Of a DNA stretch of 15,612 bases, positions 7,674 to 13,761 are shown in pieces (position 1 is the first letter of the stretch; every line of letters starts with the position of its first letter). The notes below the pieces were generated by a model, which ran no database searches, was not told the origin of the DNA, and saw only the letters and a list, made by a program, of their open reading frames with translations. Both the position numbers and the translations under genes were made by a program. Location of the stretch: the NCBI GenBank assembly GCA_946405565.1, contig CAMJHU010000012.1, positions 1-15,612 on the forward strand, given 5' to 3'. Origin of the DNA: an uncultured Clostridia bacterium (lineage in GTDB: Bacteria; Bacillota; Clostridia; Oscillospirales; Acutalibacteraceae).

Positions 7674-7913
7674 TTACTCGGCAGTGTAGGGCATCAGCGC
7701 AACGTGGCGGGCACGCTTGATTGCTGTGGTAAGCTGGCGCTGGTGGAAAGCACAGGTGCCGGTCACTCTGCGGGGCAGAATCTTGGCTCTTTCGGAAACG
7801 TATCTTCTCAGCTTATTGACGTCCTTGTAGTCAATTTCCTTGATGTTTTCCACGCAGAAATTGCAAACCTTTTTGCGGCCCTTGCGGCCTCTGCGTTCGG
7901 GTCTGTCAGCCAT
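7674..7913 (-). CDS. rpsR: 30S ribosomal protein S18, zinc-ribbon form
   Basis: 79 residues. A basic N-terminus (RRGRKGRKK) is followed by KVCNFC, the S18 core (IDYKDVNKLRRYVSERAKILPRRVTGTC), AFHQRQLTTAIKRARHVALMPY, and a short tail. S18 binds S6 on the 30S platform. The pattern Cys-x2-Cys plus Cys-x2-His (VCNFC, GTCAFH) is that of zinc-binding S18 proteins; many bacteria keep a second, cysteine-less copy for zinc starvation, not seen here. ATG 7913 follows AGGAGG at 9 bases. It is the last gene of the rpsF-ssb-rpsR operon. Confidence 0.98.
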   Translation of the reverse strand: MADRPERRGRKGRKKVCNFCVENIKEIDYKDVNKLRRYVSERAKILPRRVTGTCAFHQRQLTTAIKRARHVALMPYTAE

Positions 7914-7954
7914 AGGTCATATCCTCCTTTGTGTATGATGTGTCTCTGTCAGAA

Positions 7955-8443
7955 TCAGAAGGGCAGATCGTCATCCGCCACAGGCGTAAAGTCTCCGTCG
8001 CCGCCGCTCTGATAAGCGGTGCCGACAGGCTCACTGTAAGCAGCCGTATTTTGTGAGGGTGCGGGAGGCGGCGTCATCTGATCGTAGCGGCTGTAATCAT
8101 AGTTATTCTGATAGCCGTTGTCCCGTTTTGCTTCCGCAAAGTAGACCTGATCGGCTACGATATCCCACGATCTGCGCTTGTTGCCGTCGCGGTCGGTATA
8201 GGAGCTCACCTGAATACTCCCCTGCACAGCTACAAGCTGTCCCTTGTGGAAGTATTTGCTGACAAAATCAGCACGCTGTCTCCATACAATGACGTCAAGG
8301 AAATCCGTCTGACGTTCATTGTTCTGACCGGAATAGTCCCTGTCCACTGCCAATGTGAATCTCGCCATGGGCGCACCGCTTTGGGTTGTCCGGTAGTCAG
8401 GCTCGGCAGTGAGCCTTCCCATCAAAATCACGCGATTGAGCAT
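7955..8443 (-). CDS. ssb: Single-stranded DNA-binding protein
   Basis: 162 residues. The N-terminal OB fold (~1-110) starts MLNRVILMGRLTAEPD and continues with FTLAVDRDY and TDFLDVIVWRQRADFV. A low-complexity linker rich in Tyr, Asn, Gln and Pro (~111-155) leads to the acidic tip DDDLPF, which recruits repair and replication partners. It protects single-stranded DNA during replication. ATG 8443 follows a GGGGAGGGG ribosome binding site just after the rpsF stop. The open frame extends 30 codons further upstream into rpsF, but those codons lack the family N-terminus. The position between rpsF and rpsR is the classic arrangement. Confidence 0.97.
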   Translation of the reverse strand: MLNRVILMGRLTAEPDYRTTQSGAPMARFTLAVDRDYSGQNNERQTDFLDVIVWRQRADFVSKYFHKGQLVAVQGSIQVSSYTDRDGNKRRSWDIVADQVYFAEAKRDNGYQNNYDYSRYDQMTPPPAPSQNTAAYSEPVGTAYQSGGDGDFTPVADDDLPF

Positions 8444-8462
8444 TTGTGCCGTACCCCTCCCC

Positions 8463-8822
8463 TTACTCTGCGTCAACAGCAGCCTCGGGAGCTTCCTCCT
8501 GAACGGGAGCGGGAGCAGCCTCGGACTTCTCAATTCTCTTGACGATCAGCGAGCGAAGCACACCGTCGGTAATGTTGTACACACGGTCGAGTTCTGCCGG
8601 AAACTCCGCGTCAGCGGTGAAGTTGAAGAGAACATAGTAGCCCTCGGACTCCTTGTTGATGAGATAGGTCAGCTTGCGCTTACCCCACTCCTCCACGCTG
8701 TCAAGCGTTGCGTTGTCCTCGATCATCTTCTTGAACTTCTCCACGACAGCAGTCACCGCGTCGTCACCGTTCTTGCAGGACACAATAAGGATGGACTCAT
8801 AAGCTTCTTTCATCTTTTCCAT
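8463..8822 (-). CDS. rpsF: 30S ribosomal protein S6
   Basis: 119 residues. The S6 core (~1-98) shows YESILIVSC, VEEWGKRKLTYLINKESEGYY and FNFTADAEFPAELDR followed by ITDGVLRSLIVKR. A C-terminal extension of Ala, Pro and Glu (APAPVQEEAPEAAVDAE) follows, common in Firmicutes S6. It sits beside S18 in the 30S platform. ATG 8822 is 10 bases after AGGAGG. First gene of the operon, with its own promoter and a structured leader that may be the binding site for the S6:S18 complex. Confidence 0.98.
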   Translation of the reverse strand: MEKMKEAYESILIVSCKNGDDAVTAVVEKFKKMIEDNATLDSVEEWGKRKLTYLINKESEGYYVLFNFTADAEFPAELDRVYNITDGVLRSLIVKRIEKSEAAPAPVQEEAPEAAVDAE

Positions 8823-8844
8823 CTTTGTAGCACCTCCTTCTGGG

Positions 8845-8889
8845 CATATGGCTCCGTTTCTCTCGGAGCAAGGATTCGCTGCGCCATAT
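8845..8889 (-). promoter_or_regulatory. Structured rpsF leader, candidate S6:S18 autoregulatory element
   Basis: On the minus strand ATATGGC (8889-8883) can pair with GCCATAT (8852-8846), and inside it GCTCCG (8869-8864) pairs with CGGAGC (8856-8851) around a 7-base loop; the two helices compete for two bases. About 13-15 unpaired bases lie on the 5' side only. The structure sits directly upstream of the AGGAGG of rpsF. S6:S18 complexes are known to bind rpsF leaders in several bacteria; that this is such a site is inference. Confidence 0.5.
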
Positions 8890-8907
8890 CACTTGCGCAA
8901 CAAAAGA

Positions 8908-8936
8908 ATTGTATCATAATTTTGGCATTATGTCAA
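8908..8936 (-). promoter_or_regulatory. Sigma-A promoter of rpsF-ssb-rpsR
   Basis: On the minus strand TTGACA (8936-8931), a 17-base spacer and TACAAT (8913-8908). An A-run lies upstream. The start would be near 8901, giving a leader of about 78 bases. The -35 box contains the stop codon of the amidohydrolase gene. Confidence 0.88.
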
Positions 8937-9742
8937 GTGCTTTTTTCAGAGATGGACAAATCAAACAGCCGCTCGGCATTGCCGTGCATGATCAGCTCAT
9001 ATTCCTCCGGTGTCACCCACTCCTTGAACGTCCCAAAATACGTCCGATAAAACGGATGGGCATAGGTATCCTCGCCGTCGATGGGATTGTCCGAACCGAA
9101 CAGCAGCTTTTCCGCCCCGTATTTCTTCACAAGCCGCAAAGCCGCTTCGGGACGTACCCATGTAGTATCGCCATACAGATTGGGCAGCGAACCGATCAGT
9201 TCAATGGCTTCCGTGTTGTCGGTGCAAAGTCCCATATGCACCATGACAAAGGTGACATCGGGAAACGCTTTGGCAGCTTCATAAACATTCCGCGGCTGCG
9301 ACCAATCATCTGCCGCGGAATGCACCACCACCGGCATACCGCGTTCGGCTGCCAGCCGCAGATAGGGCTGCATCTGCGGCGCATTGACAGGCATTATGGA
9401 GTGATAGGGGTGGAATTTGAGTGCCTTGATATATGCACCACCCTCGTCCAGCAATTGCAGCAGACGGGCATTGACGCCCTCCGTATGCGGCTTGCACCAC
9501 ACCGCCACGCCAATCCTGCCATCATACTGCCGCGCCATCTCCACCGTCGGCAGATTCGCGCTGTATTGATCATAGGGCCAGTCCTCAGGAAGACTGCCGT
9601 GCTGTTCATCAAATTCCACGGCTGTACCGCTCGACACCAGCGAATAGTCCACGCCGTATTTTTCCATCGAACGGATGACGTGCTCCGGCTTCATATGAAA
9701 ACCAGCCAGTTCCCCGATATGCACATGAGAATCAATGATCAT
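8933..9742 (-). CDS. Amidohydrolase family 2 metal-dependent hydrolase
   Basis: 269 residues from ATG 9742. A TIM-barrel amidohydrolase of the ACMSD/uronate-isomerase-like type (amidohydrolase 2): IDSHVHIG gives the metal ligands His6 and His8, followed by VVVHSA (His141), MVHMG (His169) and FGSDNP (Asp218), the usual order of metal and catalytic residues. KALKFHPYH (~106-114) lines the barrel. Substrate unknown: members are hydrolases or decarboxylases of small carboxylated or ring compounds. Cytoplasmic, no signal peptide. Start: AGAGGTGG is 8 bases from ATG 9742; the in-frame GTG at 9754 lies inside that ribosome site. It follows the phosphoesterase gene by 15 bases, and the ribosome site overlaps that gene's stop, so the two are coupled. 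Its own stop lies inside the rpsF -35 box. Confidence 0.87.
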   Translation of the reverse strand: MIIDSHVHIGELAGFHMKPEHVIRSMEKYGVDYSLVSSGTAVEFDEQHGSLPEDWPYDQYSANLPTVEMARQYDGRIGVAVWCKPHTEGVNARLLQLLDEGGAYIKALKFHPYHSIMPVNAPQMQPYLRLAAERGMPVVVHSAADDWSQPRNVYEAAKAFPDVTFVMVHMGLCTDNTEAIELIGSLPNLYGDTTWVRPEAALRLVKKYGAEKLLFGSDNPIDGEDTYAHPFYRTYFGTFKEWVTPEEYELIMHGNAERLFDLSISEKST

Positions 9743-9750
9743 AGGATGAT

Positions 9751-9758
9751 CCACCTCT
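9751..9758 (-). promoter_or_regulatory. Ribosome binding site that sets the amidohydrolase start
   Basis: AGAGGTGG on the minus strand is 8 bases from ATG 9742 and contains the alternative GTG 9754. It abuts the TGA of the upstream phosphoesterase gene (9760-9758), so translation of the two is probably linked. Confidence 0.65.
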
Positions 9759-10435
9759 CAAATCTGTATAATCTTATTGTAAAGGGCGGTATGGCATTCA
9801 TCGATCCGCCAGTCGATATGAAAATGTCCGAAATACCAGTGACGATACCCCACCGTATTTTTAATATCCTCCAGAAACGGCATCAGATCGTCATCTTCCG
9901 TTTTGTCATAACAGATCATGGCTGCCAGCGAAAGCGGCGCGTCATGAGTGATGATGAGATCCACCTGATTGTCATGGAGCGCCAGATTCTGACGGGCACG
10001 GGTCATCTCCGCAGCATTTGGCATTTCCTGCGGCCACCACGAAATGCCTTCCCGACGGTAGGCTTTATCCATGGAACGAGCGCCACCCATCACGAATATA
10101 TTCATGCCCTCAATGTCAAAGACATACCCACGCATCAGATGAATGACAGACGGACGGATATACTGCACCTTGCCGCCGTTCCAGCTGCATTCTTCATACC
10201 GGGCAAGCGCGTCAAAATTTTCATGATTGCCATCGACAAAAAGCGTGGTAAAATTCTTGGCTTCCAGCCAGTCCAGCCAATAGTCGTCCTTATAGCTTCC
10301 CGCCCAAACGCCGCCGAAATCGCCGCAGATGATGACGTAATCATTCTTGGTCAGTTCCTTCTGTTTTTCAAAGCTTCTGGAATTGAGTTTGGAAATATCA
10401 ATGGGAATATGCGTATCGCCGGTGACAAAAATCAT
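9758..10435 (-). CDS. Calcineurin-like metallophosphoesterase
   Basis: 225 residues carrying the full metallophosphoesterase motif set: GDTH (Asp7, His9), CGDFGG (Asp39), DGNHE (Asn70, His71), ITHDAP (His164) and GHFH (His204, His206). These bind two metal ions and cleave phosphate esters or diesters. Between them is a stretch, MGGARSMDK followed by REGISWWPQEMPN, found in a small bacterial subfamily of this length. The substrate cannot be told from sequence; nucleotides, nucleic acid ends or phosphoproteins are possible. ATG 10435 follows AAAGGCAGG by 8 bases. First gene of a two-gene operon with the amidohydrolase, which suggests a shared small-molecule substrate, but this is speculation. 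Confidence 0.9.
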   Translation of the reverse strand: MIFVTGDTHIPIDISKLNSRSFEKQKELTKNDYVIICGDFGGVWAGSYKDDYWLDWLEAKNFTTLFVDGNHENFDALARYEECSWNGGKVQYIRPSVIHLMRGYVFDIEGMNIFVMGGARSMDKAYRREGISWWPQEMPNAAEMTRARQNLALHDNQVDLIITHDAPLSLAAMICYDKTEDDDLMPFLEDIKNTVGYRHWYFGHFHIDWRIDECHTALYNKIIQI

Positions 10436-10513
10436 AGATCATGCCTGCCTTTCGTTATGAAATAAATCGTTTTGCATGATAGCGGCAACATCTGTTTCCG
10501 CCTTCTACTGTGT

Positions 10514-10542
10514 ATTTTACCACATAAATCGTGCTTTTTCAA
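10514..10542 (-). promoter_or_regulatory. Sigma-A promoter of the phosphoesterase-amidohydrolase operon
   Basis: On the minus strand TTGAAA (10542-10537), a 17-base spacer and TAAAAT (10519-10514). The start would be near 10507, about 70 bases before the ATG. Confidence 0.7.
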
Positions 10543-10630
10543 CAAATTTTTATGTTTTTTTTATTGGATAATGAAATCGAATGCATTCCTTCTTTGTTTG
10601 TTTTTTTCTGCAAGATTTTTAAAAAAAAGC

Positions 10631-10659
10631 TTGACTTTTGGTTTCAAATCATTTATAGT
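10631..10659 (+). promoter_or_regulatory. Sigma-A promoter of rpmB with upstream A/T tract
   Basis: TTGACT (10631-10636), a 17-base spacer and TATAGT (10654-10659). Immediately upstream is a run of T then A (10615-10628) like an UP element, fitting a strongly expressed ribosomal gene. The leader is about 115 bases. Confidence 0.78.
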
Positions 10660-10781
10660 ATTATTTAGCGCTGATTATAAGAGGCGATTTCGGCTCGGTT
10701 TGCCCGCGTCGGCTATTTAACCAATCCCGTCCAACGTTTTTCTCGGAACGCAGGCGGCATGGTATCAGGAGGTGCATCTGC

Positions 10782-10970
10782 ATGGCAAAGTGTGATTTTT
10801 GCGGCAAGGAAATTGCTTTCGGCATCAAGGTTTCCCACTCACACAGAAGAAGCAACAGAACATGGAAGCCCAACGTCAGACGTGTAAAGGCTGTCGTCAA
10901 CGGAACTCCCAAGAGAGTTCACGCGTGTACCCGCTGCCTTCGTTCGGGCAAAGTCACGAGAGCTGTCTGA
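10782..10970 (+). CDS. rpmB: 50S ribosomal protein L28, zinc-ribbon form
   Basis: 62 residues, normal for L28. The N-terminus MAKCDFCGKEIAFGIKVSHS and a C-terminal HACTRCLRSGKV give two Cys-x2-Cys pairs, the zinc-binding form; the core RSNRTWKPNVRRVKAVVNG is typical. It sits near the exit site of the 50S subunit. ATG 10782 lies 9 bases after AGGAGG (10767-10772). Transcribed alone: its own promoter lies upstream and a terminator follows at 11020. Confidence 0.97.
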   Translation: MAKCDFCGKEIAFGIKVSHSHRRSNRTWKPNVRRVKAVVNGTPKRVHACTRCLRSGKVTRAV

Positions 10971-11019
10971 TTTGTTTCAAAAATGCCCCCGCTGTACCCG
11001 GTATATGCTGTCGGCTCCG

Positions 11020-11051
11020 ACACGCACCGTCGGTACGGTGGGTGTTTTTTT
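11020..11051 (+). terminator. Rho-independent terminator after rpmB
   Basis: ACACGCACCGT (11020-11030) pairs with ACGGTGGGTGT (11035-11045) around a CGGT loop, with one G-G mismatch, followed by seven T (11045-11051). Confidence 0.88.
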
Positions 11052-11101
11052 GTTTGCCTCTCTCAGACTGACTTTGGTGAAAGGCTGGTGTTGTATCCGT
11101 C

Positions 11102-12100
11102 ATGCCACGCAGTCAGAAACAGAAATTACTCACACTGCTGGAAATTCTCTATCGGGAAACCGACGAAGAGCATCCGCTGAGTGTCCCACGATTGGTTACC
11201 CTTCTGGCGGAACATGGCGTGGGATGTGAGCGCAAAGCGCTCTATCGCGATATCGGGTCGCTCATTGACTTCGGCTTCGATATTCTCCAATCCACCGCGC
11301 CGCCAGGCTATTATTTGGGTACGCGGCTTTTTGAACTGCCCGAACTGCGTATGCTCACCGATTCCGTAAAATCCTCTGAATTTATCACTGAGAAAAAAAC
11401 GGCAGAACTGATCGGCAAGCTCCGACGACTGACCAGCCGCCATCTGGCGGAAGAACTGGAACCGTCGGGGGGAATTCTGGGCATCCCCAAAAACCGCAAC
11501 GAGGGCATCTATTACAGTATCGACACATTGCACACAGCTATTCGCCGTCAGCAAAAGGTGCATTTCTCCTATTATCGCCATGTGATTCGCGGCGGACGGG
11601 CAGTCTCCCAGAAATCCCATGAATTCACGGTGAGTCCCTATGCCCTCATCTGGAAGGACGGAAAATATTACTTAGTCGCCAATTATGAAAAATATGATGA
11701 TTTCTCCCACTATCGTGTAGACCGTATGCGGCAGGTCAATATTCTGTCCCAGCCGGTACGTCCGCTCCATGAGATCAGCCGTTTTCGCAACGGCTTCGAC
11801 GAGGGAGACTATATGAGCAGCCTTTTTAGTATGTACGCGGGCAGCTATGTCGATTACATCGATCTCAGATGCGCCGTGAGCTGCATGGAACATGTGGTCG
11901 AACGCTTCGGTCAGGATATCCGTTACCATATGCTTAACGACGACTGCTTCACCATTCGCGTCAAGGCGGTTATCAACGACGGCCTTGTGAGCTGGATTCT
12001 GGCGCAGCGTGGGGGCGTCTCCGTACTTTCTCCCCCCGAACTCTGTCAGCATATGCGACGCACTCTCACCGCCATGCTGGATGCCACGCAGCCTTTTTAA
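11102..12100 (+). CDS. WYL-domain transcriptional regulator
   Basis: 332 residues. The N-terminal winged helix-turn-helix (~1-60) starts SQKQKLLTLLEIL, then TDEEHPLSVPRL and ERKALYRDIGSLIDFGFDI. A WYL domain follows (~135-225), with VSPYALIWKDGKYYLVANYE and YRVDRMRQ, then a C-terminal WCX-like region (~250-330). WYL proteins bind DNA, and often a nucleic-acid or nucleotide ligand through the WYL pocket; they regulate DNA damage, defence and other genes. The target here is unknown, and no defence genes adjoin it. ATG 11102 fits the family N-terminus, but no good ribosome binding site precedes it (only AAAGG 17 bases away), so expression may be low or the RNA nearly leaderless. It lies 50 bases after the rpmB terminator. 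Confidence 0.92.
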   Translation: MPRSQKQKLLTLLEILYRETDEEHPLSVPRLVTLLAEHGVGCERKALYRDIGSLIDFGFDILQSTAPPGYYLGTRLFELPELRMLTDSVKSSEFITEKKTAELIGKLRRLTSRHLAEELEPSGGILGIPKNRNEGIYYSIDTLHTAIRRQQKVHFSYYRHVIRGGRAVSQKSHEFTVSPYALIWKDGKYYLVANYEKYDDFSHYRVDRMRQVNILSQPVRPLHEISRFRNGFDEGDYMSSLFSMYAGSYVDYIDLRCAVSCMEHVVERFGQDIRYHMLNDDCFTIRVKAVINDGLVSWILAQRGGVSVLSPPELCQHMRRTLTAMLDATQPF

Positions 12101-12127
12101 TTGGTTTTCCTATCTTTTAAAAAGAAT

Positions 12128-12172
12128 CAGGTCTGTTTGCCCTTTCTCTTGAGGAGAGTGCAAACAGACCTG
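12128..12172 (-). terminator. Long perfect hairpin between the WYL gene and plsC, probable terminator
   Basis: CAGGTCTGTTTGC (12128-12140) pairs perfectly with GCAAACAGACCTG (12160-12172). The 19-base loop has an inner CTCT/AGAG pairing. On the minus strand the hairpin is followed by ATTCTTTTT, on the plus strand by TTCCGCTATTTTA, so it serves the minus-strand plsC transcript best and may act both ways. The remaining bases between here and 12295 show nothing I recognise. Confidence 0.7.
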
Positions 12173-12295
12173 TTCCGCTATTTTATAGCTTATCAAGTAT
12201 CTTCCGCCGGAGACATGGAGATGGATAAACCTGACTATCTCACCATTGCATACAGCTCCGTCACCATGCTGTCGGGCGGTTTTATCGCATTTTTC

Positions 12296-13042
12296 TTACG
12301 CTTCCTGTCCGCCTCTTGCGGCTTGCAGGGCTTCATCGATCATATGCTGTGTGGTCGCGGGCAGCGCCTTTACTTCGGCACGGCTCAGTCCTTCGGTATC
12401 AATGGGCGCAAGCACGCGAAGCGTCACCTTGCCGGACTGAATCCAGTGTCCGTTACGCTCAAAGAGTGCCGCCGTACCATCCAGCATCACAGGCACCACC
12501 GGCACCTTCGTTTTCTGTGCCACCATAAATGCCCCGCCCTTGAATTCGCCCAGTTCGCCGGTCTTGCTGCGGGTCCCTTCCGGGAAAATAATGGCGGAGT
12601 AGCCGTTTTCCACCACCTGAATCATACGCTGCACGGCTTCGATACCCGCCTTCATATCAGCGCGATCCACATAAACACAGTGAATTTCCCGCATCCAAAG
12701 ACGGATCAGCGGAACCTTGCCGATAGACGCCTTTGACAGCAGCGCGTGTGGCTTATCGAGATAGCCCAGCAGCAGCAAAATGTCAAAAAAACTCTGATGG
12801 TTTGCCGCAAACACGCATACCCGATCCCGCGATATCGCTTCCATCCCCTGCGCATCCACCTTCGCACCTGCCATAAACAGCAGCCGACGTGCCCAGCTGC
12901 GCACGGTTTTATCCACAAACGCGTCACGCTTCTCTCGCGGGGCAAATTGATTCAGGCACTGTACATACAGCCATACCACCATCAGCAACAGCAGTTCGAT
13001 CCACATATATGCCATGAATAATACGGTTTTGATGTATTTCAT
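12296..13042 (-). CDS. plsC: 1-acyl-sn-glycerol-3-phosphate acyltransferase (PlsC type)
   Basis: 248 residues. An N-terminal hydrophobic helix (~8-30, LFMAYMWIELLLLMVVWLYV) anchors it at the membrane. The acyltransferase motifs follow in order: ANHQSFFD (His82-x4-Asp87, catalytic), SKASIGKVPLI (~103-113), IIFPEGTRSKTG (~151-162) and VPVVPVML. It moves an acyl chain to lysophosphatidic acid to make phosphatidic acid, the precursor of membrane phospholipids. ATG 13042 lies 9 bases after GGGAGG. It is downstream of greA with a hairpin between them, and I see no clear promoter of its own, so it may depend on partial read-through. Related acyltransferases with other acceptors cannot be excluded. 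Confidence 0.92.
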   Translation of the reverse strand: MKYIKTVLFMAYMWIELLLLMVVWLYVQCLNQFAPREKRDAFVDKTVRSWARRLLFMAGAKVDAQGMEAISRDRVCVFAANHQSFFDILLLLGYLDKPHALLSKASIGKVPLIRLWMREIHCVYVDRADMKAGIEAVQRMIQVVENGYSAIIFPEGTRSKTGELGEFKGGAFMVAQKTKVPVVPVMLDGTAALFERNGHWIQSGKVTLRVLAPIDTEGLSRAEVKALPATTQHMIDEALQAARGGQEA

Positions 13043-13077
13043 AATGGCGAACCTCCCATTTTTCCTGCTAATCCACT

Positions 13078-13112
13078 ACAAAAGGACTGCCGCCTGTCGG
13101 CCAGCAGCCCTT
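13078..13112 (-). terminator. Terminator after greA (possibly leaky)
   Basis: On the minus strand AAGGGCTGC (13112-13104) pairs with GCAGTCCTT (13090-13082), with one G-T pair, and the loop has further G/C pairing. The T-run is short (TTTT, then GT), so read-through into plsC is possible. Confidence 0.72.
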
Positions 13113-13123
13113 TCCTCACCTTT

Positions 13124-13630
13124 TTAAACCGAACGGGAAATATCCACAACCTTATAATGAATCACACCGCCAGGGGTTTCCACCTCAAAGGTTTCACCCA
13201 CATGTTTACCCATGACAGCTCTGCCCACGGGGCATTCATCCGAAATACTGCCGCCCAGCGGGTTGGCTTCGGTCGAACCAACAATCTGGTAAATCTCCAC
13301 TTCGTTCAGGTCTACATCCAGCAGCCGCACTTTCACGCCGATTCTCACCACATCGGTTGTCAGATCGGATTCGTCAATGACCACCACATGCTTGAGTCTG
13401 GTTTCAAGCTCCAGAATACGCGCTTCGTTTTGTCCCTGATTGTTTTTGGCTTCGTCATACTCACTGTTTTCACTCAGGTCACCAAACGAAAGCGCCACTT
13501 TGATTTCATCGGCAATTTCCTTTCGTTTGACCGTCTTGCGGTATTCCAGTTCTTCCTCCAGTTGCTTGAGACCTTCTGCGGTCAGCTTGACTTCCATCGC
13601 GGATTTGCTCTGCTTTTCATTCACTGCCAT
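13124..13630 (-). CDS. greA: Transcription elongation factor GreA
   Basis: 168 residues, slightly longer than usual because of an N-terminal extension of about ten residues (VNEKQSKSAM). An N-terminal coiled coil (~15-85) holds the tip loop FGDLSENSEYDEAKNNQG, with Asp51 and Glu54 equivalent to the acidic pair that activates RNA cleavage in stalled RNA polymerase. The C-terminal FKBP-like domain (~95-168) contains VGSTEANPLGGSISDECPVGRA and HVGETFEV. It rescues backtracked polymerase. ATG 13630 follows AAGGAAGGCGG. It has its own consensus promoter. The greA-lysS pairing seen in many Firmicutes is absent; plsC follows instead. Confidence 0.97.
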   Translation of the reverse strand: MAVNEKQSKSAMEVKLTAEGLKQLEEELEYRKTVKRKEIADEIKVALSFGDLSENSEYDEAKNNQGQNEARILELETRLKHVVVIDESDLTTDVVRIGVKVRLLDVDLNEVEIYQIVGSTEANPLGGSISDECPVGRAVMGKHVGETFEVETPGGVIHYKVVDISRSV

Positions 13631-13682
13631 AATTGGGTTGCCGCCTTCCTTTCCAAGTATCCGTTGATTGGTACATTAGTAC

Positions 13683-13711
13683 ATTATAATCCCATCGGTT
13701 CAAGATGTCAA
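13683..13711 (-). promoter_or_regulatory. Consensus sigma-A promoter of greA
   Basis: On the minus strand TTGACA (13711-13706), a 17-base spacer and TATAAT (13688-13683), an exact consensus. The start would be near 13676, about 46 bases before the ATG. Confidence 0.9.
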
Positions 13712-13761
13712 TCTTTTTTGTCAGGCAATCGAGAGAATCCTTGTTCTTCCGGCGAACTGTT

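Larger units (their letters stand above)
10436..10781. other. AT-rich divergent intergenic region
   Basis: About 346 bases without a gene, separating the minus-strand phosphoesterase operon from plus-strand rpmB. It holds one promoter facing each way, an AT-rich core (10541-10660) with long T and A runs, and the ~115-base rpmB leader. I see no RNA gene, repeat or operator in it. Confidence 0.7.

Noticed and set aside
8909..10465. Plus-strand open frame of 518 codons opposite the phosphoesterase and amidohydrolase
   Set aside because: It lies wholly antisense to two genes with complete catalytic motifs, is rich in His, Arg and Ile as expected for a reverse-complement frame, and shows no domain or good ribosome site.
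10472..10720. Short Phe/Leu-rich plus-strand frame in the AT-rich region
   Set aside because: It covers both promoters, is driven by T-runs and has no ribosome site; the apparent membrane character is a composition effect.
11102..12100. WYL regulator as part of a defence island
   Set aside because: WYL proteins often control defence genes, but the neighbours are rpmB, plsC and greA; no nuclease, helicase, CRISPR or toxin gene is present.
12101..12736. Plus-strand open frame of 211 codons after the WYL gene
   Set aside because: Its 5' part is the hairpin region, and the rest is antisense to plsC, which carries all acyltransferase motifs.
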